A DNA stretch of 64,000 bases from Acestrorhynchus altus (Eukaryota > Chordata > Actinopteri > Characiformes > Acestrorhynchidae), in the NCBI GenBank assembly GCA_034509495.1, contig CM067511.1:29764872-29828871 (forward strand). Direction: 5' to 3'. The notes beneath the pieces are model-generated. The model was not told where the DNA came from, ran no database searches, and saw nothing but the letters and a program-made list of their open reading frames with translations. The stretch's first letter is position 1. The number at the start of each line of letters is the position of its first letter. A program made the position numbers and the translations under genes. Below are positions 34,801 to 46,700 of the stretch, in pieces.

Positions 34801-37800
34801 CTGGAACAAGAAAACACCATAATATTGGAAGCTTTTTACTCTCTAAAATATCTTAATATGCTTTTGCAATAACATTACCCTTCAGTGGGACTAAGGTAAA
34901 AGGCAGAATACGATTAATGAAAAACCCCAGATCATTACTCCTCCTTTAATAAATATTACTGTTGGGCTCTCCTCTCATTCTGTAAACACAGATTCATCTA
35001 TCAGACTGCCACACAGTGAAGCGTGATTCATCACTCTAGACACCATGTTTCCACTGGGCCAAAGTCCAGTTGTAACATGCTTTACAGCACTTTATCTGCG
35101 GCTGCTCAGGCATGGAGACCCCCGAAGCTCCCAACAAACAGTTCTTCTGCTGATGGCGTTTTATGAAGCAGCCTGGAACTCTATTAGTGCGTGATTAACC
35201 AGACAATGTGTACCCATGTCAAACAATCTGATATTTTAATGTGATAATAGACTACTTCAACTATAATATATAAAAGTTTAACTTTTAAAATATACAGAAA
35301 ACAGGTTATTTAACTGTATATGTAAAAGCATAAATGTATTTTTTATGATTAAAATATACTTTAACAAAATGTGTTACATTGAATTCCACATTGGAATTCC
35401 ACATTACAAAATACATTGAAATTTATTTTCTTTCTGAAGCAAAAGTTTACACTGTTTACTGTCCCAGAACCTGTAAATTAGAAATAGGAATTGTACTACA
35501 CTAAGCATATTCGAAATATGACATAGTACACTAATTATGAGGTACTACACTAAGCATATTCGAAGTAGGACTTGTGCTAGAGTAAGCATGATTGAAGTAC
35601 ATACCTAAAGCTTACAGTATATTAAAACCTTACTGTAAGAGCACAAGAAGTGTTGCTAAAATACTAAGGTAGTATGGAGTTTACTTACACTTCAATATTA
35701 AGTGATACTGCAGCTGATGTGCTGCACCTGATTCTAATGTTACGTAGAAGTTCCTCAGTTTTGGAAGTTTTTATTGATTATTGAGAAATACGACTTCAAT
35801 ACCTTTATATTGTTAAAATGAAGATACATGGATTAAACCAAGGTGTTAATGGGGTGTCAAAGTTTTCCATATGACGGTATGGACAGAATGGTTGGTGGTG
35901 AATTGAACATTTTTAACAGTTTATATTTACATATTTGACTTTTTAATTTTGGAGACTAAATCCAGGCCATTTTCAAAGGCTATACCTATCAGTCTCAGAT
36001 ATTTGCTACCAAATATTGAGGGTAATTCTGCACACTCTTTAAAGGAATAGGTCAGCATTTCTCAGCCCAATCTGCTTGCGGCATCTGTGTTTACCACTGT
36101 TTATAAAGGGTAATGGTTTTAGGGGTTTCTTTATACACAGAAAAAAATCAAAAATGCCAGGAAATACATAAACATGAACAGATAGGTTGAGAAGCACTGG
36201 AGTATTCCTTTAATACAGGGAAAAAAACGGCAAACAAACTGTTGTTCTGTATGCACACACTAACACACACCATAGCATACAACAGTTTTCCTAAAGTTCA
36301 GCACAACACAATCACAGCTGACTATTAAAAGAATGAAGAGGAGGAGACACTGCAAATACAGAAACTACAGGACTGTGCTCACCTATGCCCTCTGGCAGAG
36401 AAATCTTTTGGCCTTAATGCATTGCAAAGTAGAGACAAGATTATTAAAGTAATATTCCTTATAAAACTTTGAGATCTTCCTTAAAATGCTTCTACTTGGT
36501 ATTCTGATCATCGCTGGTTTCAAAACTGATAATGTTCCTAAACTGCCTTTGACTTCTGAGCAATCATTTAAGCCTTACCTTTATCCACCACATCCCAGAC
36601 TTCCACTTTCACCACATCATCTGTCGCTGTGGATAAGAGCAGAAGATAAATGTGACAGCCTGTCATGAATCACGGTCCAAATTGGATCCAATTCAAGTAG
36701 AATTCAACTTGATAGCCACTGCAATAGATGCAATCGTTCAGCGATTCCCAATACTACCATCATCAATTGGCTCAAGCCAAATGTGCTTAAACCCTCTAAT
36801 TTGATAAAGGCAGAAAGTAAGGATGCACTAATGGAAACTGTGGGTTGCTGCTGATATTTTTCATGTAGGTGAAAGTGGGGTAAAAAAAAGCTGGTTTGTA
36901 ATTATAAGACACAATATGAGACATGAATAAATCTAATGCACCACAGTTTTAGTCTTGTGGATCAACTAGCCATTGGAGAAAACAGCTAGTAACCGTATAT
37001 TTAACAAATGGATACATTTAACAAATGGATATACTCTAGAGACTGTTCTGATGAAAATCCCAAGATTGCTGTTCACCAACAATTATGCCATGCCCAAAAT
37101 CGCTGATCAAAAATTCATCAAATTGATCAAATCACTGAACGATTAATTCCAGATTTTTGCCTTTTCCTGTAAAGTCATCATTTTGTATGTTTTCATGTTG
37201 GCAGCAACAATATGAATGATCAGAAAAGTAATTTTAACCCCAAATATTTTACTTCATGCAACTGTAAAGTGGCAAGTATAAACCACCAGTTACTTTTGAC
37301 ATGTTCTTGTGGAAAAATATGCTTTTCACATCATTCACATTTTCCTTCTGCAACAAGATTAAAAAGGAAAGTGCAAACTAAACTAAGGGATACACAACTA
37401 AAAATATGTGTGGTTGCCCAGAAACAGGTAGTGGTTCAACTTACCTACAGGCTCATCTTACCCCACTTACTCCCCTACATATCTGCCAATGCCTTAGTGG
37501 ATTGAAACAGGATTTCTACTGACGACTAGTCTATTTATATGCCCTTTAAATAGCATTTATACTTGTTTTATACTTTGCTTTCTGTTTTAGAAGTTCAGAG
37601 ATTCTGTTTCTCTCCTTTTTAAATATACAAAATGACCTATTTCTGTCAAAAAGTTTAAGATGTGGAACAGCTCTTGCTCTTACATAACATCTTCAAAAGT
37701 GAATAGGTGATTACAATGTCATACTATACCCATACTCAAACAGCAATGAGTCATGACCTGTTTTCATTTATACCCGTAAATCTGCTAATCCTCTAAGACT

Positions 37801-40262
37801 GAACACACATAAAAGGTTCCCTTAGTGTTTGAGCAGTGTGATGTGTTTTAATGATAATATACCTTCATTCTGCAGTAGCTACGGACTGGAAGTGACTTTG
37901 CACTGATTTAACCAAAAAGAAAATATGTTTGTTCATTGTTCAAAGGTCCATTACTCACTTTTGTAGTTCCAGTGAATACTGGTGACCTGGATCTCCTGTG
38001 TGGGGATGTATTCCTCAATAAACTTCTTCCCCTGGAGACGATGCCATAGGGCACTCTTGCCAGTGTTCCTGTCTCCACGGATGACTATTTTCACTGAAAG
38101 GCAAAAGGAAACCTTGTATCAGTACTAGTACAATATAAATTTATTTATTTAAATTGAAGAGAATTGAAGAGAATTGCTGTGGGTCTGAAAAGATGTCAAA
38201 CTATTCAAACAAGTATAATGAATTTTCCCCTTGATTCTAAAAACACTGGATATACAAAAAATCAAGGAGAATTCTAACTATCCATCTTTCAATCCACAAA
38301 ATAAGTGATTCAGGACAGTAAAGGACTTTAAAAAGCACTTCTGCACTGCAAATGACTTCTTCACAGTCTCAAGTCTCTCTTATGTAGGCTATTTTAGGCC
38401 ATAGTATAAAGCCACTGCTAATCTAAAAAAAAGTTTGTCATCTCAAGGCGTATCTGACATTTAAATAATAGAGAAATCGGTCAAAGAAAAAATGAGTCTA
38501 GTTTAACACTGTATATGTTATGATAAAAAACCCTGATTAGAGCCTATGGACAGATATACCAGGTATTGGTGTTTAGCCTCCCAAATGTTTGTAGACACCG
38601 TTTCCTACCATGCCTAATTCCAGGTGTGAAATATAGGGTATAAACCCCCCAGCATCAGGATGTTCAGCAGTGGAAATGTGTTTTCTGGAATGATGATGGT
38701 CCATCCAAAATTTGGATGTCTGGGGGCTGAGAAAGATGAAGTGAAGGGTTGATCGTTGAACATTCTAACCTAACTAATGCTAATCTCTGAATGCAACTAA
38801 CAGCAATGTTCCTAAATCTAGGAGAAAGCCTTCCTTGAACAGTAGAGACAGGAAGATTTTAAAGAAACAATCAAAGAGCGGGTGTCCAAATACTTTTGCT
38901 CATATATAGTGTGTGTTGGCATGTTATAAGCCAGCGTTTTTTTGCCACATGAGCAGAAAAGGTGTGTTATGAATTTTTATATATGATAACCTTTTTGGGG
39001 TTAGGGTTAGGAATTTTTATTAAAAAGGCTGTGTTATGCAATATCACGCAAAAGGTATTGATTGTCACATGACAGGCGTCATTGCTTAACAACAGGATAA
39101 TAAATCTGTGTTCATCTGAATAACCCCACTATGAAGGTATGCTATTAGGAGCTGTGGAACATATCTGACATCAGTTTTGTGATGGTTAAGTTAGTGGTGT
39201 TAGTGGCAGAAAATGGTTGAAAAACACTGTAAAAAGCAATATTTTCACAAATGCTTGTAAAATTATGGGTCACAACTATCTGCCAAAAAAAGTTGGATCA
39301 TGACTATGGTTATGTACATTGAATAACCCTAAGATGCTCTGCACAACTTCAGAATCACTGACCTGAAAACAAAACTGACATTTTATTTTTACCTTCTAAA
39401 ACAAAGAATGCTACCCCTGAAAGATCATCCAGGTGCCTAAGACAAAAACACCACTTAGAATCTACAGGCGACTGGAAAAATAGGCCAGCAGGCCTGATCA
39501 TATATCATTCATGCATTTTTTAGATGACCACATAGAGCAAACTGCTCTGCAAGTAACCTGTTCACAACAGGATGTATTAGACAGGACTGATGAGACTATA
39601 GCTCACATATTCCCACACACATCTGTATGGCTCTTCAGATACCTGCACCATACATTTAGCTCAAATTCTGAAATGCTAATTAATTCTAATATAGTTTAAC
39701 TGATTATATATTTCATATCATTCCACTGATGCTGTAGTGCTTTACAGCACTATGAAGTAATATTTACAAGCATAAACACACCTGCTGCTCAGATAAATGG
39801 TTTTAAACCTTGTGCACAGTTCGGTCTCTGCTAGTTAAGCTGATTGACAGGTTTAGTTATGGACCAAAAAGTATGTTTATGTTAAGAATTGAAATATTTA
39901 CTTGATCTATCAGCATGTCCACCGTGATCCAATGGAGACATTCCCTATGCTGATCAATCAGATAAGCTGATCTACTAGCTTAATGATCTGACATACATAT
40001 AGAGTATGATTTCACCTGGATGACCAGTTTTTGACCTACTTGATCATCAAGGAACTGGGTTTCCAAGGCAACCCAGCACAAGTGACCAAGCAGGTAGTAA
40101 ACTAACTGCATCAGCCAGAATTGTACACTCACTGTTGTACTGTACACCCTTGGCAAAGCGCCTCTGTAGACTCTGGTTCATGGACTGCAGGCCAGCAGGT
40201 ATGTTCCTGTCACGGAACTGCCCCGCTTCCGATCCTACAAGCTTCTTCAGTGCGGTGAACAT
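21656..40262 (-). CDS. rabl6: RABL6, Rab-like GTPase family protein 6, 15 coding exons
   Basis: Joining exons gives an uninterrupted 734-residue frame, close to the roughly 730 of the mammalian protein. Exons run 40262-40133, 38093-37959, 36626-36579, 34193-34141, 33548-33457, 32687-32547, 31867-31762, 31011-30908, 30777-30413, 28364-28202, 25852-25652, 25020-24780, 23582-23399, 23314-23259 and 21841-21656. It begins [12 protein letters not shown], carries the P-loop [11 protein letters not shown] at residues 50-60, a WDVVDKGKG stretch near 100, and NQRD at 176-179 in the place of the usual NKxD. The tail ends in [10 protein letters not shown]...GGGDYEEL. All are RABL6 hallmarks. RABL6 (also called PARF) is known as a nucleocytoplasmic GTP-binding protein tied to cell proliferation. 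Teleosts may have two rabl6 genes; I cannot tell which this is. All junctions are GT-AG but one, intron 10, which needs GC-AG. Confidence 0.96.
22200..22880 (+). pseudogene. Tc1-like transposase relic inside rabl6 intron 14
   Basis: The plus-strand frame 22431-22634 has [17 protein letters not shown] followed by [20 protein letters not shown], which matches the core segment LKFAKEHL...VLWSDETKVELFG of Tc1 transposases, including the second catalytic aspartate. Upstream in another frame is [11 protein letters not shown], and at 22795 [16 protein letters not shown], a decayed WPSQSPDLNPIEHLW. Frameshifts and stops make it inactive. It is antisense to rabl6. Confidence 0.8.
24450..24670. repeat. 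MITE fragment, same family as 38560-38920
   Basis: AAGGTGCACCCATTACTGAC and CAGCATGAACTGTGGAGCAG are typical internal phrases of a fish non-autonomous element; a related CCCCCCAGCATCAGGATGTT run occurs at 38645. It lies between rabl6 exons 12 and 13. Ends are not clear. Confidence 0.4.
26100..27320. other. rabl6 intron 10 sequence, nothing recognised
   Basis: Intronic. The plus-strand frames at 26528-26826 overlap in two frames and show no known domain; they may be decayed transposon sequence, but I cannot support that. Confidence 0.3.
27325..27770 (-). pseudogene. LINE 3'-end fragment in rabl6 intron 10
   Basis: On the minus strand the frame 27743-27537 reads [20 protein letters not shown] and then [17 protein letters not shown], matching the conserved C-terminal end of a fish LINE reverse transcriptase. 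After it lies an untranslated tail that ends, near 27325, with the complement of GATCCTTTATGAGTCCCGTA, a usual 3' end of these elements. It is truncated at its 5' side, the normal result of incomplete reverse transcription. Confidence 0.6.
28202..31011 (-). CDS. rabl6: rabl6 exons 8-10: helical linker and proline-rich region
   Basis: Residues 236-446. Exon 8 gives RETLLRQLE...[10 protein letters not shown], a likely helix. Exon 9 (365 bp) is rich in Pro and Ser with many SP sites and PxxP stretches and contains [13 protein letters not shown]. Exon 10 gives [20 protein letters not shown] and ends inside a QDSDSD acidic motif. That motif and the reading frame require the GC donor at 28201-28200, discussed in the findings. 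Proline- and serine-rich composition suggests disorder and phosphorylation, which is inference. Confidence 0.9.
28985..29185 (+). repeat. tRNA-derived SINE in rabl6 intron 9
   Basis: CACTGAGCTATCACACCATG is followed by GGGGTTCAATTCCCAGTCTA, a good box B, then CCTTGGGCAAGTCTCCTAAT and a tail with CGTAAATGTAAAG. It shares the body with 485-600. It is not called as a tRNA gene because no cloverleaf can be closed. Confidence 0.65.
30135..30235 (-). repeat. Dispersed repeat fragment
   Basis: CACTAGGGGGCAGTGAGCAC, CCATGGCACCCAGGGTGCAG and AACCACTAGGCCACGGCTGC resemble the recurrent tRNA-SINE-like or LINE-tail block of otophysan fish. It is a weak call based on familiar phrases. Confidence 0.4.
31762..40262 (-). 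CDS. rabl6: rabl6 exons 1-7: GTPase domain
   Basis: Residues 1-235. Exon 1 starts at the ATG at 40262, chosen because [12 protein letters not shown] and [20 protein letters not shown] match the conserved family start; the in-frame codons upstream are untranslated leader. Exon 2 holds the P-loop and the [11 protein letters not shown] switch-like segment. Exon 5 carries [20 protein letters not shown] and exon 6 the [16 protein letters not shown] motif. Exon 7 ends in [11 protein letters not shown] or a close variant. The domain lacks C-terminal prenylation cysteines, as is usual for RABL6, so it is not membrane-anchored like a classical Rab. Confidence 0.93.
32022..32202. repeat. MITE with inverted ends in rabl6 intron 6
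   Basis: The left end GGGGTAGGCAACTCTGGTCC is matched in reverse by the right end, whose complement reads GGGGTGGGCAATCCAAGTCC. The element is about 180 bp. Related tips appear near 13090, 52063 and 60910. It has no coding capacity. Confidence 0.65.
33236..33436. repeat. Purine-only low-complexity tract in rabl6 intron 5
   Basis: About 200 bases on the plus strand are almost entirely G and A, starting with (GA)n, a run of nine or more G, then GGGAGGGA/GGGAGGCAA units. On the rabl6 coding strand it is a pyrimidine tract starting about 20 bases after the exon 5 donor at 33456. The long Pro/Ser or Gly/Glu open frames across it are artefacts of composition. Confidence 0.95.
36038..36217. repeat. 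Small MITE in rabl6 intron 3
   Basis: Left end TTTAAAGGAATAGGTCAGCA with TTTCTCAGCC; the complement of the right end reads TTAAAGGAATACTCCAGTGC then TTCTCAACC. The two ends are inverted repeats about 180 bp apart. This type is common in fish introns. Confidence 0.6.
38560..38920. repeat. Non-autonomous DNA transposon copy in rabl6 intron 1
   Basis: Left end CCCAAATGTTTGTAGACACC; right end GTGTCCAAATACTTTTGCTC, whose complement shares the ATTTGG-type core with the left. Internal CCCCCCAGCATCAGGATGTT and GCAGTGGAAATGTGTTTTCT are typical of a frequent fish MITE family. About 360 bp, no frame. Confidence 0.55.
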
Positions 40263-40525
40263 CCTGACCCAAAGCGTCCCAAGAGTCCCTTTCAGACGTA
40301 ACCACTCTTCCCGTCTTAAACGATCCCAGCAGAGCCGCACTGACAAACGCTCCTCTTCTTAACTCATACTGATGGACATCAGCTGGGTTTTCACAAGGTT
40401 AACTGTAGGACATCCAAGCCAACAAGATGGTGACGATGACAACTCCTCAGTTTATCGGAGCAGGACCCTGTGAACCATTCTTACTGCTGAAAACAGGTAA
40501 CCATGTCCACCATATCCTGCAATCT
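40133..40525 (-). other. rabl6: rabl6 exon 1 with its 5' untranslated leader
   Basis: Upstream of the ATG at 40262 the sequence has no clear coding signal. A good acceptor, CTCCTTACAG, ends at 40526, so the leader may be spliced to a short upstream exon. A possible donor GAGGCG|GTGGGA lies at 40772. The start of transcription would then lie in the GC-rich stretch near 40800. This is inference from splice signals only. Confidence 0.4.
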
Positions 40526-40744
40526 CTGTAAGGAGAAAACACACAAACAGGACATTAAACCAACAAGGATTAGGCCACAATTGCAAAAACATATTTTAGA
40601 AAACAGACAAACAAGTCTTTCTGTGCTTGGAACACGATATTTGGTAGTACAACAAGGTTGAAAGCAGAGTAAACACATATCCAGCAATTCTAGAACGTAA
40701 AACAAAGCATTATTTGTAAACAGAGAGGGGAATCCGGGGTTTTG

Positions 40745-40850
40745 AAATCCACTCCGGGATCTGGCTCCCACCGCCTCTTCGGCTCCGGTGCGGCTCAGCC
40801 AATCACACAGTCACTCTGATGGTCGGCGCAAAACCCGGAGCGGTTTTTTT
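40745..40850 (-). promoter_or_regulatory. rabl6: Presumed rabl6 core promoter, with a CCAAT motif
   Basis: GC- and CpG-rich stretch just upstream of the rabl6 leader. GCCAATCA at 40798-40805 is a CCAAT motif, and GGCGCAAAA at 40825-40833 is near to an E2F site but not perfect. No TATA box is visible. It coincides with the second copy of the palindromic element. A T-run of about 17 bases lies just beyond it. Confidence 0.5.
40749..40843 (-). repeat. GC-rich palindromic element, copy 2
   Basis: Read on the minus strand it begins CCGCTCCGGGTTTTGCGCCG at 40843, like the left arm of copy 1, and ends near 40749 with AGATCCCGGAGTGG, like the right arm of copy 1. The middle shares GGAGCCG and AGGCGGT at the same spacing. 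Its own arms are less perfect than those of copy 1. Confidence 0.7.
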
Positions 40851-41039
40851 TTTTTTTTTACAATCATGGATCTGGATTATCCACCTCTGTTATTAACACC
40901 TCCTGAAAGCGGCTCGCCTGGGAATTTAGGAGCGAACCAACCGCCAGTATTAAGGGGGGAATTTGTCTGTGGCTTACGTAAGTTAAACAGCCGTCTAGTT
41001 TCCTTCCTGGACTCGTTTTCAGCGCAGTATCCTCTTTAA

Positions 41040-41560
41040 TACCAGCTGGAAACGGACTAACGAAGCAGCGGGCGACGTGTCACCGTCTCTAAACCATTCC
41101 GTCCCCCCAAACACAGCCTTTAAAAACAGCCACCTCACTGACAGTCCGCATCCCGTCCACCCAGCGGCATTCCGGCCTCAAAGCTTCAGGGAATCCAATG
41201 CTTTTCTGCTTGTTCCCGAGTGTTTCCGTAGCATCATCATTCCGTGGGAATGCCGGAGCGCAGGGATGAGAGGAGCTCTCTGTTTACAGCAGCCGCACGC
41301 TATGGCGCCCCTAGCGTCAAGGTGATGAAATGTCCGCAGAGCTCATATTACTGCCCCTGGAGCAAATATAACGTCCTGAAAAAACAATTCCTTCATAATT
41401 TCAACCTTTGGAACCCTTTGGGCTACTTTTGTGGAATCTTTTCATGGTCTGATGTACTTTTATTCACCCTAAAATTAGAAGGGTATTTATGGGAGACTCA
41501 GGATATTGTAGGATACTCAAATTTGTCAAATAAAATAAAGAGCAAACACTTCTTTAGCAT
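41040..41560. other. Intergenic, nothing recognised
   Basis: Upstream flank of rabl6. The G+C content stays moderate until about 41330 and then falls. No exon was recognised. Confidence 0.35.
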
Positions 41561-41561
41561 G

Positions 41562-41628
41562 ACAATTGAGCATTTATGGGGCCAGTCAAGCATTTATGGG
41601 ACCAGTCAAGCATTTATGACACTAACTG
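41562..41628. repeat. Short tandem repeat, three units of about 21 bp
   Basis: AGCATTTATGGGGCCAGTCA, then AGCATTTATGGGACCAGTCA, then AGCATTTATG follow one another. Confidence 0.85.
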
Positions 41629-42329
41629 GGATGCCGTTGTCTGCAACCTATGAGTGTGCAGGATCTATGGCTCAACCGCAGGATCTGTAGGCAAATGCTG
41701 CAGGATGCCATGTGGAACATGTTTGCCTCCACGTCCAACCGTATCTCTTATCCAGGCCTCCTTTCAAGTTCACAGTTTTCCCCAATAAATGTATACTTTC
41801 ACCCTAATATTGTAGAATCCCTTACATCATTACATTCACACATTTAAAAATTCATTCAGTTATTGGAACTTCTTCCAGGTGCATTTTGGGGATCATTAAA
41901 AGTACTATTGGCTTCCTTGCTTCAGATGGTCTACACTGGTCTTTCATTGTCACTGTGTTTGAAAAGCTGGTCATCCTGCCAAAACAATTTAACCTTGTTA
42001 ACCAGCTCTTGACCAATACAGTATGTTCTTTGAGTTTGCTGGACTAGCTGGTCTACCAGCATGAACAAATGCTGGTCAGGCTGATTGAAGCTGGTTGGCA
42101 AGAATTCCTCATGCTCATCAACAAGCTTGGTCATACTGGATGACTAATAAGTCTACTAAAACATATTGTATGCTGGCCAAGAGTTAACTAAGTTAACTAG
42201 GTCAATCGACTTCCGCAATGCCACAATGTCCATTTGTTTTGATTTTGTCACGCCGACCAATATGTCCTCCTAAAGTTATGCATTGTTTTGTGGTGCATGT
42301 TTTGTCCTTTTTGGATAAAAATGAATGGA

Positions 42330-42496
42330 GTTTCACTCTGGAGGGGCTATGTCTCTCAGCTGGCCTGGGAACGACTCAGGATCCCTCCCGGGGAGCTGGC
42401 TGAGGTGTAGGGGGAGAGGGAGGTCTGGGCATCCCTGCTGAGACTGCTGCCCTCGCGACCCGGCGGATGGATGGATGGATGGATGGATGGATGGAT
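42330..42496 (+). pseudogene. LINE 3'-end fragment with (GGAT)n tail
   Basis: CTGGCCTGGGAACGACTCAG, GATCCCTCCCGGGGAGCTGG, GAGGGAGGTCTGGGCATCCC and TGCTGCCCTCGCGACCCGGC form the last coding part and tail of a common fish LINE, followed by (GGAT)n at 42467-42496. Only the extreme 3' end is kept. Confidence 0.65.
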
Positions 42497-42831
42497 GAAT
42501 TGAGTTTTTAAAACCTCTGTTCAGTGGTGAACAAGTAGTTTAAAACTATTTTAATCTATAATAAGTTCTTGAAAATACACTACAGTGGTCCAAAAAACTA
42601 ACAAACAACAAAAAAATATCCATTATTTTTGTATGTATGAGTATTATCCCTGTATTCTGAAATTTAAACACTTTGGGACAAAAGAGCAAGAGTCCTTTCT
42701 CATTTTCCTCTATAACCCAATAACCAAACATAATACTTTACTTAATATTAAAATTTGTAAGCTGCTGTCTATGTTGTATGAACAAATGGTTGCTCTCTCT
42801 TGCTAGTCCACTTAGTGACAATCATAACATA

Positions 42832-43200
42832 CAGTGCATCCAGAAAATATTCACAGCACTTCACCCTTTAGACATTTTATGTTACAGCCTTATTCCAAAA
42901 TGGATTAATTCATTTTTTCCATCACAATTCTACAGACAAAACCCGATAATGTTGATTGCATTGAGGCACAGATCTGGGAAAGGGTACAGAAAACCTTCTG
43001 TTGCATTGAGCACAGTGGTCCCTATCATCCATAAATGGAAATAGTTTAGAACCACCAGGACTCTTCATAGAGCTGGCTACCTGGCCAAACTGAGTGATCA
43101 GTGCAGAAGGGCATTAGTTAGGGAGGTGACCAAGAACCCAATGGTCACTCTGTTAGAGCTCCAACATTGCTCTGTGGAGAGAGTTTATCTTCCAACAGGA
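42832..43200 (+). mobile_element. Truncated Tc1-like element
   Basis: It begins CAGTGCATCCAGAAAATATT and continues CACAGCACTTCACCCTTTAG and TTACAGCCTTATTCCAAAAT, the end of a very widespread Tc1-like family. At about 42955 it jumps to GAGGCACAGATCTGGGAAAG, from inside the transposase gene, and goes on through ATCCATAAATGGAAATAGTT and ACCACCAGGACTCTTCATAG to about 43195. It is therefore internally deleted and lacks its right half. Confidence 0.8.
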
Positions 43201-43749
43201 TATTTATGTGTTTATCTTTCCAGATGCACAGCATTTCGTATTTAATTTTTTTGGGGTATAAACACTATTTTAAGGTATACAAGTCAGAACAGTCATGGTT
43301 CTATATAACACGAGAACCTACATACAGCATATTTAAACAGAATTGGGCATTTGTAGTAGCATTGGTCAGTACTTTTTTACTCTTATAAAACAAAATATCA
43401 CAACTTCTTTTTCCTCCTCCATTTATTTAGTGACAAAATAGCAAAACTGCACTGTCTTGTGTCAAATGAGGGATTTGTAACAACAACAAAATCATTTTTG
43501 AGTAGCCATCAGCTAAATAGAATTACAGTCAAATCATATGTGTCAGGTCAGGAAAGGTTCCATTGTAAACTATTTGGACAAGGAAAGGTTCAGGTCACCA
43601 GGTTCTAGAATGATTCTAGTTTTCATAGGGAAACATAAGGAACCTGTTGTCAATTATTTGGACAGCCATAAAAGAAGTGATGGAAGAGTAAATCTCTCAT
43701 TGTTTATTAAATTGATCTCTGCTGGCTCTGCTGAGTTTGGTGATAAAGT
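43200..43749 (-). other. tnc: tnc 3' untranslated region
   Basis: The tnc stop codon ends at 43750. Candidate AATAAA signals on the minus strand lie at 43708-43703, which would give a very short tail, and 43427-43422, a more usual choice. A Tc1 fragment ends at about 43195. The true polyadenylation site is not determined. Confidence 0.4.
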
Positions 43750-46700
43750 CTATGATCGTTTCCGTCTGCCTTCCAAGTTTCTAAAGTTGACAGGTCGGAT
43801 CTTCATCTCTGCAAATGGAATTGAATGCTCATGGCCTTTCCAGTGGAACCAGTTTATACCCTGTAAAAAGACAAGAACTTAATTATTCACAGCAATGAAT
43901 GGAGTCACTGTTTTTTATTTAACAAACAAAGGAATAACATGCAATTCAGGTGATTCCCACCTTGCTGTGGCTGTTATCTCCATATCGTCCCATGAGGTTG
44001 ACACGATGGCAGTTTTTGTACCAGAAGGCTCCTTTATAGGACAGTGCACAGTTTGTAACGGCAACATCATTGTCATTGTCATATGTGGAAAAGGGTCTGT
44101 TGTGATGATAGGTCATGGAGTCGCCTTGGATGGATGAGGAAAAGGGATGAAAAAGAGAAAAGGTACTTCAAGTGAATTTCAAAACAGTCAGTTCAGTTTA
44201 TAAAACAATTTTGAGGGCTTTTTTACATGCTAGGTAGGAGGGTCAAACTGTGTTCCTTCAGAGCCACAACTCTACAGGGATCAGCGTCTTGTAAATTATA
44301 GCAGTAACAAATTAATCTAATAAAGTCCATGGCAATTAGCTACTAAGTTGGATGAGGCAAGTTTATTCATGTCAAACCAACTGTATTTGGTGATCCATTC
44401 TCAGAATTTGGTGCTGGTCTCTGTAACTTCCTTAAATCTGCCACCAGTGGACATGATTGGAATTTTATAGGCTATAGTATATAATATTTAAAACAACTGG
44501 CAAACACCTGTAAACAGAAGAATGTTAAACTATGTACAATTTCAAGAGACATTGTTTTTCGTAGCTAGATCATGTTCATTTCATGTCAAATAACTGCAAC
44601 AATGGCAAAGAAACCTCAATATTAACAGATAAGACTGGATCAAATGTCAGAAACAGCAGAATTTCTGCACCCAGCTTAGTGGCTTAATGATGCAGAACAC
44701 TGAACCTTGGTGAGCAGGGGCAAGGAAAGGGCCCAGTTTGACATCCCTGTGCTAGATAACTGTTCTGGTATGTAGACGACATGCTTGGACAAACAAGCAC
44801 TCTAAGCAAGTATTTGACTTTCAGTTTTGTGGGGACATTGCAAAGCTATGACATCTGTGCAAATTCTCTAGATCATCAGCATGCAACTAGAACCATGTAT
44901 ATCTCAGCTTTTGGGAAATTCATATATGTGAAATTACAGTCATCAAACATAAAAGTGGGTGGTAACTTGATCTGTTTACTGACGTTAACCACAGATTGAC
45001 CTCAAAGGTCTGTTGAAATGGTCATACCTTTCCTCAGGTATGGATTGAGGCTTGTTACAAAATGTTTAAAGAAAATAATCCAGAAGCATTGATCTCTACC
45101 TGCAGTGCCGCTGTATGCACCAATTTGGACCTTGTATCGGCTACGTGGATCCCCTACAAAGAATCTGTCGTATTGTGCATAAGCAGTCTCCTGGCCGTCC
45201 CTCAAGTCCACTCGGAGCTCATAATGGCCTGATGCTGTGATTTTGTGAAGGTTGTTAAGTCCTGGCATTGGAGAAAAGACAATATAATATTTGATGATGA
45301 AGACTTTGTTCTGTATGAGTGACCATCAACCATCAATCATAATTTAAAAACATGAATAGAGGACAGATAAAAATGTGCTGATCTGCCATGATTTAAAAGA
45401 ACTCATATCATAAAGTCTGTATTTCTGGTCGATTTAACTTTTCTATGCTAGAATAGTGTTACAGCAAAGAGAAAATGACAGTTTGCCATATGACTTTTCA
45501 AGTTCTGAATAAGAAAATTAACAATATAATGTTTATAAAATGATTAAAGTAGCATTTCTATTTCTAAAAATTTTATATTGCTATGTCCAAATTTAACATC
45601 ATATAAGGTGTATGTAACTGATATAGAAATGTAATTTTATATAGTCATGTGAAAATTTTAGGACTCTCAGTGAAATCCTTTAATTATGGACATTTGATCT
45701 TCATTTGAACTTTACTGAGAAATGGAGGTGATATAATTAAACACATGAAATTGAAGAGATGTATTTTAAAATCATTTGTAAAATGTACATCTTAGCAAAA
45801 TTAAGCAAAAATTAATAATTAGTTGTTAATGATTAGACCATCATTTTAGAGGACTGGAGGCTGCCTTATTTAAACCTCAGACATTAGTTTGGTTTGCTCT
45901 TGATTGTTGAAGAGCATGGTATCACCCTGGTGAGATCCAAATAGCACTCATATCAACTGTGAAGCATGGAGGTGGAAGTATCCTGGGTTGGGGCTGCTTT
46001 GCTGCAGCAGGGCCTGGAGATCTCTTCAGTATAAAAACACTAAGAAATCTTTATTGTATTAGAGGGGTCTTGAGGAAAATCTAAGACCATCTGTACAAAG
46101 AAGCTGAAAGATTCAGGCAGATTTTTTTTCTGATATTGTGCAGCACAACTGCCTCCCTTTTGAGGGTGAAGGAGGAGTGTTAGTGGAAGGTTGGGGATCT
46201 ACGATTTCTATTGCGTTCTGGTATTTTCAGGGGATTAAGCTACTGAATGGCAGAGTTTTGCTTCTGGGTTGAATCTTGGGATTTGTCACTTGGGAGACAT
46301 GGAGCTTTTACATTATTTTTAAGGCTTCTGGCATGATGCTGCACCCTACAACTAATTACAAATAGCCAAACAACGTGATCCTCTTTAGTGTATATACTGT
46401 ACATTACACTACACTTTTGTAATTACATTTAGAATCAAAAGGTCCCACCTAGCCAGAATTCATCATTCTTGTCCCCAAATCCGATGGTGTAATTCTTCCA
46501 GTTCCTGTAGAAGTCAAGTTTTCCATTTTGACGCCGTAGGAACACCTACAAAAGATCAAGGCCACATGCTGATGGGAAACCTCTTTCACCAAAAATTCAG
46601 TCGAATCATCCACTGTTACTATGCCACAGACTCACCACCCAGCCACCTTCATCAGTGGTCATGTCACAGTAGACTGGCGCTGGCAGGTTCACATCTCCAC

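Noticed and set aside
38990..39015. Telomere-like GGTTAGGGTTAGG
   Set aside because: Only about two units, inside an intron; too short to indicate an interstitial telomeric repeat.
40788..41039. Plus-strand frame at the rabl6 promoter
   Set aside because: It runs through a poly-T stretch coding for Phe and has no domain; it is a chance frame in CpG-rich DNA.
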